Shown: positions 7,889 to 16,225 of the stretch, in pieces | How positions within the stretch are numbered: position 1 is the stretch's first letter | Layout: each line of letters opens with the position of its first letter | The notes under the pieces: model-generated | Database searches by the model: none | What the model was told of the DNA's origin: nothing | Seen by the model: only the letters and a program-made list of their open reading frames with translations | Translations under genes and position numbers: made by a program | Assembly: GCF_026130545.1 (NCBI RefSeq) | Contig: NZ_JAMOIM010000009.1 | Coordinates: forward strand, 62,001 to 126,000 | Origin: Lichenifustis flavocetrariae | Lineage (GTDB): Bacteria; Pseudomonadota; Alphaproteobacteria; Rhizobiales; Beijerinckiaceae | Direction of reading: 5' to 3' | Length of the DNA: 64,000 bases

Positions 7889-8742
7889 TGCCGTTGCGCC
7901 GGCGGCGCCCAGGCCAGCATGCGGGCCGAGAGGCGGCTGATGCCCCAGTAGCTCACCGAGGTGTAGAGAATGAACAGCAACGCCACCAGGAACATGCGGT
8001 CCAGGAAGGCGAACTGCTGGGCGTAGACGATGATGTAGCCAAGGCCCGATTGCGCCCCGAGATATTCGGCACCCAGCACCGCGCCCCAGCCGGCGCCGAG
8101 GCTGAGCAGGATCACCGAACGCATGGCCGGAAAGATCGCGGGCAGGATCACGCTACGGTAGAGCATCGTCTGCGAAGCGCCGAGCGCGCGGGCGTTGTCG
8201 AGATAGATGGGAGGAATGTTGCGCACCGCATTGACCGTGCCGGCAAACACGATGACGCCGATGCCGTAGGCCACGAACATCACCTCGCCCATATAGTCGG
8301 TGCCGAACCAGAGCTGGAACAGCGGCACCATGGCGAGCAGGGGCAGCGTGCGCAGGAACTGGATCGGCAGATCGACAAGTCGCCGCGTCCAGCGCGACCA
8401 GGACATGGCGAGGCCGAGCAGGAGACCGGCGAAGCCGCCGAGCGCCATGCCGGCCGCGAGCCGGCCGATGGTGTCGGCCGAGTGGACCACGATGGACAGA
8501 ACGGCGGCCAGATAGGATCGCGGCGCGCCCTCCGACACGGCTGGCACGCCCCAGCCGCCCGGCCAGTAATCCGAAAGGCTCAAGAGGGTGTGGGTGAACA
8601 GCACCTGCCAGCCGGCCACCATCGGCTCGCCGGGCTGCGCTTCGGCCGTGTAGACAACCGACAAAACCTGCCAGATCAGCGCCAGCACGAGGAAGACGCC
8701 GAGCGAGATCCAACGATCGCGATGGCGGGTGAGGGCGGTCAT
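7885..8742 (-). CDS. ABC transporter permease (SsuC/TauC type)
   Basis: A 285-residue integral membrane permease with about six hydrophobic segments (starting WISLGVFLVLALIWQVLSVV). The cytoplasmic coupling loop appears as NARALGASQTMLYRSVILPA, the EAA-like motif of binding-protein-dependent permeases. The closest recognisable group is the nitrate/sulfonate/bicarbonate importers. It shares ATGA overlaps with the ATPase gene upstream and the amidase gene downstream, so the importer and hydrolase are co-translated. A second permease is encoded at 9574-10428, so the membrane domain may be a heterodimer. Confidence 0.87.
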   Translation of the reverse strand: MTALTRHRDRWISLGVFLVLALIWQVLSVVYTAEAQPGEPMVAGWQVLFTHTLLSLSDYWPGGWGVPAVSEGAPRSYLAAVLSIVVHSADTIGRLAAGMALGGFAGLLLGLAMSWSRWTRRLVDLPIQFLRTLPLLAMVPLFQLWFGTDYMGEVMFVAYGIGVIVFAGTVNAVRNIPPIYLDNARALGASQTMLYRSVILPAIFPAMRSVILLSLGAGWGAVLGAEYLGAQSGLGYIIVYAQQFAFLDRMFLVALLFILYTSVSYWGISRLSARMLAWAPPAQRQ

Positions 8743-9563
8743 GCCGCCGTTCCCCGTGCGACCGCCCGTCCGGTTGGGCGTTCCAGCCCGAGATGGCCAA
8801 GCAGCCGGTGCTTGATGGCGACCATGTCGGGCTGCAGCAGACTGTCGGTGTCGCGCGGCCGGGGCGCGTCGACGCGCAGGTCATCGACGAGGCGACCGGT
8901 GCCGAACACCAGGATGCGATCCGCAAGCGACAGGGCCTCGTCCACGTCATGGGTGACGAACAGAATGGTGCGGCGGGCGGCTTTGCCGCCGGTCTCGTCC
9001 CAGAGATCGAGCAGCACGTCCTGCAATTGGTGGCGCGTGACATAGTCGAGCGCGCCGAACGGCTCGTCCAGCATCAGAACCTTGCCGCCATTGGCGAAGA
9101 CCGTCGCGATGGCGACGCGCTTGAGCATGCCGCCCGACAATTCCCGCGGCCAAGCCGTCTCGACATGGGCGAGCCCGACCCGTTGTAGGTAGGTGCGGGC
9201 GATGGCGCGCCGCTCGCTGGCTGGGACGCCGCGGCATTTCAGGCCGTATTCGACATTGTCGATCACCCGCATCCACGGGAACACGCTGTCCTTCTGGAAC
9301 ACCATGCCGCGCTCCCGGCCCGGCCCGTCGATCTCGCGGCCGTCGACCACGATGGAGCCGTCGGAGGGTTCGAGCAGCCCGGCGACCATGCTGAGCAGGG
9401 TGCTCTTCCCGCAACCCGAGGTGCCGATCATGCAAACGAACTCGCCCTCAGGCACCGTGAGCGACACGTCGGAAATCGCCTGAACGGTGGTGCCATCGCC
9501 CCGTTTGAACGTGCGCTGGACGTTGGCCAGTTCGATCATGCGGCGGTCGACGGGGGGACTCAT
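8739..9563 (-). CDS. ABC transporter ATP-binding protein (SsuB/TauB type)
   Basis: A 274-residue nucleotide-binding domain. Walker A is GTSGCGKST (residues ~46-54), the signature is LSGGMLKRVAIA, Walker B is VLMLDEPFGALD and the switch histidine follows in FVTHDVDEA. The signature has Met where most have Gln (SGGM in place of SGGQ), a variation seen in the nitrate/sulfonate group. It sits between two permease genes, so the importer is a four-gene set with the binding protein at 10453-11778. Confidence 0.9.
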   Translation of the reverse strand: MSPPVDRRMIELANVQRTFKRGDGTTVQAISDVSLTVPEGEFVCMIGTSGCGKSTLLSMVAGLLEPSDGSIVVDGREIDGPGRERGMVFQKDSVFPWMRVIDNVEYGLKCRGVPASERRAIARTYLQRVGLAHVETAWPRELSGGMLKRVAIATVFANGGKVLMLDEPFGALDYVTRHQLQDVLLDLWDETGGKAARRTILFVTHDVDEALSLADRILVFGTGRLVDDLRVDAPRPRDTDSLLQPDMVAIKHRLLGHLGLERPTGRAVARGTAA

Positions 9564-9573
9564 GCGCGGCTCC

Positions 9574-10428
9574 TCATCGTCCGGGTGCGCTCCATTGAGC
9601 GATGCGGGCTACGGCCAGCGCCATCAGGCCGTCGGCCACGATGGCCGTCAGGCCGAGCACCAGCAGCGTCGCCATGATGCCCTGCGGATCGGTGGCCCCG
9701 GCCAGCACCTCGAGCACCTTGCCCATACCGGATTGCGCCCCGAGCAACTCGGAGATCGCCTCGAGTCCCCAGGCGCCGGCGAGCGCGATGCGCAAGCCCC
9801 CCAGGATTTCCGGCACCGTGGCGGGAATGAGAATATCGCGCACCATGCGGCGTGAGGTGGCGCCGAGCGTGCGGGCCGATTGCTCGTAGATCGGGTCGAG
9901 GTTGCGGGCCGCGCGGCCGGCGAAGACGTAGAGGATGACGGCCACGTAGAAGATCACAAGGCAGACGGCACTCGCCCGTCCGACCCCGAACCAGATCAGC
10001 AGGAACGGTGCCGCGATCAGGATCGGCACGGTGCCAGCCGTCATCATGACCGGGTCGACCACGGCGCGGAACAGGGCGAAGCGGGCCGAGAGCAATCCGG
10101 ACAGGATGCCGATCGCGGCGCCGATCGCCACGGCGATGACGACGTTCTCGGCCGTGTAGAGCAGGTTGCCATAGAGATTGGCTTCGCTGACGCCATAGTA
10201 CGAGAGGGCAGGGGCCGACCAGAAATCGGCCGAGAGCCGGCTGACCACACCCCATGGCGTGGGCAGAATGATCGGCGGCAGCATCAAGGTACAGAGCTGC
10301 CAGACCCCGACGAAAAGGACGACCCCGAAGAGCCGCAGCGGATCGAGCGCGATCCAGGCCGAGCGCAACCCCGCGCGGAGGCGATGCGACCTCAAGCGAG
10401 GTCGCAGACTGTCCGCGACGGGGGTCAT
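9574..10428 (-). CDS. ABC transporter permease (SsuC/TauC type), second subunit
   Basis: A 284-residue membrane permease with hydrophobic segments from LFGVVLFVGVWQLCTLML onward. The coupling loop is EQSARTLGATSRRMVRDILI followed by PATVPEI. It is homologous in layout to the permease at 7885-8742 but clearly diverged, which suggests a heterodimeric channel. It starts 24 bases after the binding-protein gene and ends ten bases before the ATPase gene. Confidence 0.87.
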   Translation of the reverse strand: MTPVADSLRPRLRSHRLRAGLRSAWIALDPLRLFGVVLFVGVWQLCTLMLPPIILPTPWGVVSRLSADFWSAPALSYYGVSEANLYGNLLYTAENVVIAVAIGAAIGILSGLLSARFALFRAVVDPVMMTAGTVPILIAAPFLLIWFGVGRASAVCLVIFYVAVILYVFAGRAARNLDPIYEQSARTLGATSRRMVRDILIPATVPEILGGLRIALAGAWGLEAISELLGAQSGMGKVLEVLAGATDPQGIMATLLVLGLTAIVADGLMALAVARIAQWSAPGR

Positions 10429-10452
10429 GCTGGGCCGCTCACGCGCTCGCGG

Positions 10453-11778
10453 CTACATCGAGGCCGCGAGGGCCAGGCGGTAGCTGTCCAGGTAGTCGTA
10501 GCCGGCATAGAAGGCCTTGGCCTTATCGGCGAGCGCTTGCTTGTCGGCCGCGAGCGTCTTGCCCTTCATCTTGTCCATCAGGTCGTCGGTCTTGGTCTTG
10601 TACTCGACCATCTGATGCCAGATCGGGCCACCCCACACGAAGTCGTCCGGGGTCATCTTGCCTTTCGGGATGACGCCATGCGCCTCGAAGTCCTTGATGA
10701 TCGCCGAATAGACATTGGCATAGTACGTCGTGCCGGACGCGTCGTCGTAATATTGCTTGTCGTCGGCAAAGCTCGTGAAGGGGTGCAGGATCTTCACGGT
10801 CTCCTCGACGCCCTTGCCGTCGAGGCTCGTTCCGGCCATTGAGTTCAGATAGGGCGCCTGCAGGTCATACAGCGACGGGTCCTTCTTGGTCTCGTCGATG
10901 ATGCGCCAGACCACCGACATGAAGCGCAGCACCGTGTTCTGGTGGGCATTCACGTAGTCGGAATTCGCGCCGATGCCAACGATGCCGATCAGCGGCTCGA
11001 TCGGCGAGGCGACGCCACCGGGGCCGTGCTTGATGAGGTCGTCGATGTCGACGAGGTCGGTCCAGCCGGCCTGCCGCAGCGTGTAGACGATGGGCGCGCC
11101 CTCGGGATTGACGAAGTTCTCGCGGCCCGCCTTGGCGAGAACCAGCGATTTGGCGTCATCGAGCACCTGCAGGGTGAAGCCGGCGCCCGAGACTTTGTTG
11201 ACATATTCCTCGAAGGCCCGATCGCTGAGCTCCGGCGCGCCGACGAGCTGCTTGCCCTTCATCGGGGCCAGCGCCGCCTTCAGTGCGTCTTCGAAGCTCT
11301 TCCCTTCGGCGATATAGTCCTTGAAGCTCTTCAGCTTGAGAGCGGGATTGGCCAGGATCGCGTTGGCAAGAAAATTGTCGGTGAACCCGATGCACTTGAG
11401 CTTGGTCGCGTCCTTGTAGGTCGGCAGCATCAGCGGGCAGAATTCCGAGATGATGTCGAGCTGGCCGTTGAGCAGCAGCGTGGTGACATTGGAATCATTG
11501 GCTTTGAGGCCGTAAGGCGCCGGATCGAAGCTGATCCCGACATCCTGGAACCAGTTCTTCTTCATGCCGATGATGTAGAAGGTGTTGTCGGCATAGGGCC
11601 GCATGCCGAACTTGACGGTGGCGGCCGGAATGTCGGTTCCGGGTTCGGGGGCAGCCGGGACGAAGCGGTCTTCGGCGTGCGACGGCGTCGCGACGAAGGC
11701 CATCAGGCTCGCGAGACAAGCCGCGACGGTCGCGGTGAGGCGAGGTCGCCAGGCTGAAAAGGAGGGCTGCATTCGCAT
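10453..11778 (-). CDS. ABC transporter substrate-binding protein (NMT1/SsuA-like)
   Basis: A periplasmic solute-binding protein of 441 residues. The chosen ATG at 11778 has an AGGTG ribosome site seven bases upstream and gives a Sec-type signal peptide (basic start, then LTATVAACLASLMAFVA ending SHA). The mature part starts with VKFGMRPYADNTFYIIGMKK, the usual first lobe of the NMT1/THI5-like family (riboflavin, pyrimidine, nitrate, sulfonate). The protein is about 100 residues longer than a typical SsuA. It heads the minus-strand operon with two permeases, an ATPase, the amidase, the racemase-like gene and the NHL gene. The ligand is probably a cyclic ureide or related amide (inference from neighbours). 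Confidence 0.85.
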   Translation of the reverse strand: MRMQPSFSAWRPRLTATVAACLASLMAFVATPSHAEDRFVPAAPEPGTDIPAATVKFGMRPYADNTFYIIGMKKNWFQDVGISFDPAPYGLKANDSNVTTLLLNGQLDIISEFCPLMLPTYKDATKLKCIGFTDNFLANAILANPALKLKSFKDYIAEGKSFEDALKAALAPMKGKQLVGAPELSDRAFEEYVNKVSGAGFTLQVLDDAKSLVLAKAGRENFVNPEGAPIVYTLRQAGWTDLVDIDDLIKHGPGGVASPIEPLIGIVGIGANSDYVNAHQNTVLRFMSVVWRIIDETKKDPSLYDLQAPYLNSMAGTSLDGKGVEETVKILHPFTSFADDKQYYDDASGTTYYANVYSAIIKDFEAHGVIPKGKMTPDDFVWGGPIWHQMVEYKTKTDDLMDKMKGKTLAADKQALADKAKAFYAGYDYLDSYRLALAASM

Positions 11779-11976
11779 GGCGGTCACCTGTTTTGGATGG
11801 TCGCCCAGGGAGGGCTCGGCCGGTTGTCTGTCCGGGGTCACGAAAGCTCGCAGCATCGTTCGTGCCATTTGCTTCTCATCGCTGGTTTCAGGCGCATCCG
11901 TCCGGCGCGACACTTGCTCGCGTCGAAGCTGAGAGCGAGGTATGGGAGCCGGGAGAACCGCGCATCAGAACATCAA

Positions 11977-11997
11977 TTTTGCATTTTGCATGCAAAA
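11977..11997. promoter_or_regulatory. Candidate operator: three TTTTGCA half-sites
   Basis: Bases 11984-11997 read TTTTGCATGCAAAA, a perfect 14-base palindrome. Bases 11977-11983 add one more direct TTTTGCA half-site. The position is midway between the divergent starts at 11778 and 12201. Short AT/GCA palindromes of this type are commonly bound by GntR-, LacI- or similar dimeric regulators. Confidence 0.5.
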
Positions 11998-12183
11998 CAA
12001 CCAACGCGGTCAATCCCTGTGCATGCGTTCGGCTTGGTGAGAGAGCAACGGTGATGACCCTGGATGCTGCTGTCTCAGAGGCGGATCCGAAGAGCAAGGA
12101 AACAGCGGTCGCCGCGATGGGGTGATCTCGCCGCTGCGTCCCCGCGCCGACGTGCAGCTGGAACGGTCTTTGCTGGCCTCACC

Positions 12184-12199
12184 GTGAGGAGGACCTCAC
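12184..12199 (+). promoter_or_regulatory. Hairpin that contains the ribosome-binding site of hydA
   Basis: GTGAGG (12184-12189), loop AGGA and CCTCAC (12194-12199) form a six-base-pair stem. The Shine-Dalgarno sequence GAGGAGG sits inside it and the GTG start follows two bases later at 12201. The ten bases CCTCACCGTG also occur twice (12177-12186 and 12194-12203). The stem could lower translation initiation; this is untested. Confidence 0.35.
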
Positions 12200-12200
12200 C

Positions 12201-13631
12201 GTGGCTGATTTCGATCTGATCATCAAAGGCGGCACTGTCGTCACGGCCGCCGATACCGTGCGGGCCGATGTGGGCATCCGCGACGGGATCATCGGCGCGG
12301 TGGCCGACAGGCTCGAGAGCGGCGCCAAGGTCATTGATGCCTCGGGCCTGCTCGTGATGCCGGGCGGCATCGACAGCCACGTCCATCTGGCCCAGCCCTC
12401 GGGCGAATCCGTCATGGCGGACGGGTTCGAGAGCGGCACGCGTTCGGCCATCGCGGGCGGCAACACCACGGTGATCCCCTTCGCGGTGCAGCCGCGCGGC
12501 AAGAATCTTCGGGCTGTCGTGCAGGACTATCACACCAAGGCCGAGGGGCAGAGCTATTGCGATTACGGCTTCCACCTCATCATCAGCGATCCGACACCGA
12601 CGCTGCTGGGCCAGGAGTTGCCCGCGCTCGTGGCCGACGGCTACACCTCGTTCAAGGTTTTCATGACCTATGCGGATATGGTGCTGGACGACCGGCAGCT
12701 GCTCGACGTCTTCGATTGCGCACGCGGCTGCGGCGCGCTCGTGATGGTTCATTGCGAAGGCTACGACGCCATCAAGTTCATGGTCGAGCGGCTGGAGCGG
12801 GCTGGCAAGACGGCACCCTATTATCATGGCGTGTCCCGGCCCGAACTGGTGGAACGCGAGGCCGCTCACCGGGCCATCAGCCATGCGGAACTCGTCGATG
12901 TGCCGCTGATGATCGTCCACGTCTCGGGCCGGCAGGCCATGGAGCAGATCCGCTGGGCGCAGCAGCGCGGCCTCAAGATCTACGGCGAGACCTGCCCGCA
13001 GTACATCGCGTTGACGGCCGACGACATGAAGGGCCTGAACATGGACGAGACGGGCGGCAAATATGTCTGCTCGCCCCCGCCGCGTGACGAGGCCTCCTGG
13101 GACGCGATCTGGGAAGGGCTGCGCGGCGGCGTGTTCCAGACCTTCTCGTCGGACCACTGCCCTTTCCGTTATGACGATCCGAAGGGCAAGCTGTCGGCCA
13201 AGGGCCGCAGCTCATTTCGCTGGGTGCCGAATGGCATTCCGGGCGTCGAGACCCGACTGCCGATCCTGTTCAGCAAGGGCGTCAGCGAGGGGCGTATCGG
13301 GCTGAACGAATTTGTGGCGCTGACCTCGACCAACCACGCCAAGATGTACGGCCTCTATCCGCGCAAGGGCTCGATCGCGCCAGGCTTCGACGCCGATCTC
13401 GTGCTGTGGGATCCGAACCGCAAGGAGACGATCCGGCAGGACATCCTCCATCACGGCGCCGACTACACACCTTATGAAGGGCTTGCCGTCAGGGGCTGGC
13501 CGGTGATGACGGTGCTGCGCGGTGATGTCGTGATGGAGGAGGGGCGCATTCTCGGTGCCCCCACCAGCGGCAAGTTTCTGCGGCGTGGGCTGTCGCCCTA
13601 TGCCGTGCCAACCGGCGGTTCGGCGGCCTGA
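12201..13631 (+). CDS. hydA: Dihydropyrimidinase / D-hydantoinase
   Basis: A 476-residue cyclic amidohydrolase of the dihydropyrimidinase family, of typical length. The binuclear metal site is complete: HVH at residues 60-62, the carbamylated lysine in SFKVFMTY (K152), histidines in MVHCEG (H184) and IVHVSG (H240), and the Asp of SSDHCPF (D318). It hydrolyses dihydropyrimidines or 5-substituted hydantoins to N-carbamoyl amino acids. The GTG start at 12201 follows a strong GAGGAGG site. It is divergent from the ABC importer/amidase/racemase-like operon, and together they look like a scavenging pathway for cyclic ureides. A dedicated N-carbamoylase gene is not visible. Confidence 0.92.
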   Translation: MADFDLIIKGGTVVTAADTVRADVGIRDGIIGAVADRLESGAKVIDASGLLVMPGGIDSHVHLAQPSGESVMADGFESGTRSAIAGGNTTVIPFAVQPRGKNLRAVVQDYHTKAEGQSYCDYGFHLIISDPTPTLLGQELPALVADGYTSFKVFMTYADMVLDDRQLLDVFDCARGCGALVMVHCEGYDAIKFMVERLERAGKTAPYYHGVSRPELVEREAAHRAISHAELVDVPLMIVHVSGRQAMEQIRWAQQRGLKIYGETCPQYIALTADDMKGLNMDETGGKYVCSPPPRDEASWDAIWEGLRGGVFQTFSSDHCPFRYDDPKGKLSAKGRSSFRWVPNGIPGVETRLPILFSKGVSEGRIGLNEFVALTSTNHAKMYGLYPRKGSIAPGFDADLVLWDPNRKETIRQDILHHGADYTPYEGLAVRGWPVMTVLRGDVVMEEGRILGAPTSGKFLRRGLSPYAVPTGGSAA

Positions 13632-14165
13632 CCGCGCATTTGTCCGCCGCCATGGTGCTACGGCACGTCACTTGCTGAACCAAGGCCATCTTCCGAGAAA
13701 TACGGTGATGACGTCTGGATCGAGTGTATTCACTATGGCTCGAGTTGCGGGAGCCGCTAACGCCGATAATTCCTTGTATTTCCAGAAGAAGATCGAACCC
13801 TTGAGCGCAAATTCCCGGCTGCAGATGATGCACGACGTTGTTGCGGCCGATCTAAGTGACAAAGCTCTGGAGCTGAGCGATGCGCGAAGTGTTCAACTCG
13901 AACAAAGCTATGCAACGTCCATTTCGAGGCTTGCTGCTCCAATCAGCTGTGAATCGATAGCTACCAGCGCCTTCGCGTCGACGGCAGACCACCGCATCTC
14001 AGATCGGCAATGTCAGCAAGACGGTGACCGGCCAGCGGCAGCTTAAGGCGCTTACCGACCCGTCTCTCGCCAGTTCCGAACGTTAAAGGCCCGCTTGGAA
14101 CTGGCCGATTTGGGGCTTCTGGTGCGTGGGATCGCTTTCTGATTGGTGGCGCAGGTTACAACTCG
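13632..14165. other. Intergenic stretch without a supported gene
   Basis: About 530 bases between hydA and the sugar-binding protein stop. Several short open frames exist on both strands, but none shows a recognisable domain, a good ribosome site or a plausible length. It may contain decayed coding sequence; nothing can be identified. Confidence 0.5.
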
Positions 14166-15143
14166 TCAGAAGGTTTCCTTGCCGTACATCTCCTTCGCGT
14201 TCGCCGCGTCGATCCGTTGGCTGGGCACCGTTACGTTGCGCGGCACCTCGGTGGCGCAATCGATCAGGATTTTCCTGGCGAGCTCCAACGCTTCGGCGGC
14301 CCCGGTCGGATAGGTGTAGGTCGCAGCCCATTGTCCGTCGGCGACGGAGCGTATGCCGCCCGAGGGGCCCGGGAGACCATCGGTGCCGATGATCTTCACC
14401 TGATCCTGCTTGCCAACCTGTTTGGCCGCGATATAGGCGCCGGCCGCCGCAAGATCGTTGGACGTGTAGACAACCTTGATGTCCGGATGGGCCTGCAGCA
14501 TGGCCGAGAAGACCGTGACGGCTTTGTCCTCCATCCAGTCGACCGGCTGGGTGGCGACGAGGTTGATCTTGGGATTGCCCGCAATGCCCTCCTTGAACCC
14601 TTCCATCCGCTCGATGGCCGGCGAGGAAGAGGGTAGGCCTTCCAGGATCGCGACCTCGCCGCCATCGGGTAGCAACGTCTTGGCGGTCCATTCGCCGGCT
14701 TCCTTGGCGATCTTGCGGTTGTCGCCGCCCACGAAGGCCGTGTAGGCGTCACCGGTCGTCTTGCGGTCGAGTTCGATGACCGGTACGCCCTTCTTGTAGA
14801 CTTGGCTGACCACCGGGGTCAGTGGGGCCGCCTCGAAGGGGGAGATCATCAGCAGGTCGACCTGCTGGGTCATGAAGTTCTCGACCTGGCTCACCTGCGT
14901 GTTCACGCTTGCCTGACCGTCTGCGATGACGATCTTGAACTTAGGGTAATTCTTCACCAGCCGTTCAAGCTCGTGGTTGACGTGCTCGCGATAGGGTTCC
15001 TTGAAATTCGCCTGGCTGAAGCCGATCACGTAGTCGTTGTTCGGCCCGCAATCCTTCGCGAGCGGCTTGCCGTCGGCCGCCCAGGCCCCCGTGGCCAATG
15101 TCGCGCCGGCCAGGATGGTGGCGGCGTGAAGCAGATAGTTCAT
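14166..15143 (-). CDS. Sugar ABC transporter substrate-binding protein (RbsB-like)
   Basis: A 325-residue periplasmic binding protein of the ribose/galactose type. The ATG at 15143 has AAGGGAG seven bases upstream and gives a signal peptide ending in GAWA. The mature domain has YVIGFSQANFKEPYREHVNH, the VDLLMISPFEAAPLTPVV block (the usual VDGIIISP...) and a second lobe with VVYTSNDLAAAGA and IIGTDGLPG. It binds a monosaccharide or polyol and delivers it to the permease at 15200-16225. It is the last gene of a three-gene importer set on the minus strand. Confidence 0.88.
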   Translation of the reverse strand: MNYLLHAATILAGATLATGAWAADGKPLAKDCGPNNDYVIGFSQANFKEPYREHVNHELERLVKNYPKFKIVIADGQASVNTQVSQVENFMTQQVDLLMISPFEAAPLTPVVSQVYKKGVPVIELDRKTTGDAYTAFVGGDNRKIAKEAGEWTAKTLLPDGGEVAILEGLPSSSPAIERMEGFKEGIAGNPKINLVATQPVDWMEDKAVTVFSAMLQAHPDIKVVYTSNDLAAAGAYIAAKQVGKQDQVKIIGTDGLPGPSGGIRSVADGQWAATYTYPTGAAEALELARKILIDCATEVPRNVTVPSQRIDAANAKEMYGKETF

Positions 15144-15199
15144 GGTGGTTCTCCCTTGCATGTGGTGAGGGCCGGTTGCGCCCGGCTTCTCGGGGGTGT

Positions 15200-16225
15200 T
15201 CAGCGTGTGCCGCGGCTGACGACGAGCGTCTGCAGCGCCGCGGCGGCCACGATGATGGCGCCTGTCGCGAGCAGCTGCATGGCGGCGCTGATGTCGTTGA
15301 GCTGCAGGATGTTGGCCAGGGCCCCGAGCATCACGGCGCCCGCGATGGTCCCCACCATTGATCCGGCGCCGCCGAACAGGTCGGTACCGCCGATCACCAC
15401 GGCCGCGATGGCGTTGAGCTCGTAGCCGGTGCCGTCGTTGGGACTGCCGAAGGCGAACTGCCCCGCATGGACGATGCCGGCGATGGCCGAGACGAAGCCC
15501 GTCAGCGCATAGACCGAGATCTTCACCGCGTTGACCGGAATGCCCGAAAGCCGCGCCGCCTTCTCGTTGCCGCCGACCGCGAACACGTAGCGGCCATAGC
15601 GCGTGTTGTTCAGCACGAAGGCCGAGACAGCCGCGAGCACCAGAAACACCAGCGTCGCCACGGGAAACACGCCGCCGATGCGCTCCCCCAGCACCGCGAA
15701 GGCGGGCGGCGCGCTACCGGGGCCCTGGCCGTAATTGATGTTGATGAAACTGTTGTTCGAGACGATCAGCGACAGGCCGCGCGCCGCCTGCAGCCCGGCG
15801 AGCGTCACGATAAAGGCCTGGATGCGGGCCTTGGTCGAAATAGCGCCCTGGACGGCGCCGAAAAGAACACCGACGACGATCACGAGCGGCAGTGTCGACC
15901 ACAAGCCCCACCCTTCGTTGACGAGAAGCTGAGCGGTCAGCACGGAGCACAGCCCCAGCACGGCGCCGACCGAGAGATCGATGCCAGCCGCGATGATCAC
16001 GAAGGTCATGCCCAGTGCCAGGATGCCGGTCTCCGAGATCGAGCGGATGATGTTGGCGATATTGTCGGTCTGCAGGAACAGGATGTGGCCGTGCCGGCGC
16101 GGCGAGAAGACGATGCCGGCGATGATGACGATCACCAGCCCGAGCAGGCTCTGGAAACGCACCAGATAGGCGAGCGGGCTCTTGCGTGGGCGCGGGGCCG
16201 TGGCAGGGGTCGAGACGGTGGTCAT
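15200..16225 (-). CDS. Sugar ABC transporter permease (RbsC-like)
   Basis: A 341-residue membrane protein of the RbsC/branched-chain permease family with eight to ten hydrophobic segments. Typical blocks are GILALGMTFVIIAAGIDLSV near residue 70, YGRYVFAVGGNEKAARLSGI and GYELNAIAAVVIGGTDLFGG. Its GTG/ATG region overlaps the end of the upstream ATPase gene by four bases (ATGA). It is the only permease of the set, consistent with a homodimeric channel. Confidence 0.9.
   Translation of the reverse strand: MTTVSTPATAPRPRKSPLAYLVRFQSLLGLVIVIIAGIVFSPRRHGHILFLQTDNIANIIRSISETGILALGMTFVIIAAGIDLSVGAVLGLCSVLTAQLLVNEGWGLWSTLPLVIVVGVLFGAVQGAISTKARIQAFIVTLAGLQAARGLSLIVSNNSFININYGQGPGSAPPAFAVLGERIGGVFPVATLVFLVLAAVSAFVLNNTRYGRYVFAVGGNEKAARLSGIPVNAVKISVYALTGFVSAIAGIVHAGQFAFGSPNDGTGYELNAIAAVVIGGTDLFGGAGSMVGTIAGAVMLGALANILQLNDISAAMQLLATGAIIVAAAALQTLVVSRGTR

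Larger units (their letters stand above)
11779..12200. other. Divergent control region between importer operon and dihydropyrimidinase
   Basis: The 422-base gap has no convincing gene. It holds the perfect palindrome at 11984-11997 with an extra half-site directly before it, and the ribosome-binding hairpin of the dihydropyrimidinase gene at 12184-12199. No regulator gene lies beside this region, so the factor that reads it is unknown. Confidence 0.55.

Noticed and set aside
7888-9045. 385-codon plus-strand frame
   Set aside because: It lies opposite the ABC permease and ATPase genes and is His/Glu/Arg-rich without motifs.
12075-13157. 360-codon minus-strand frame
   Set aside because: Opposite to the dihydropyrimidinase gene; no motifs.
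13555-14046. 163-codon plus-strand frame downstream of hydA
   Set aside because: It starts inside hydA and has no recognisable motif.
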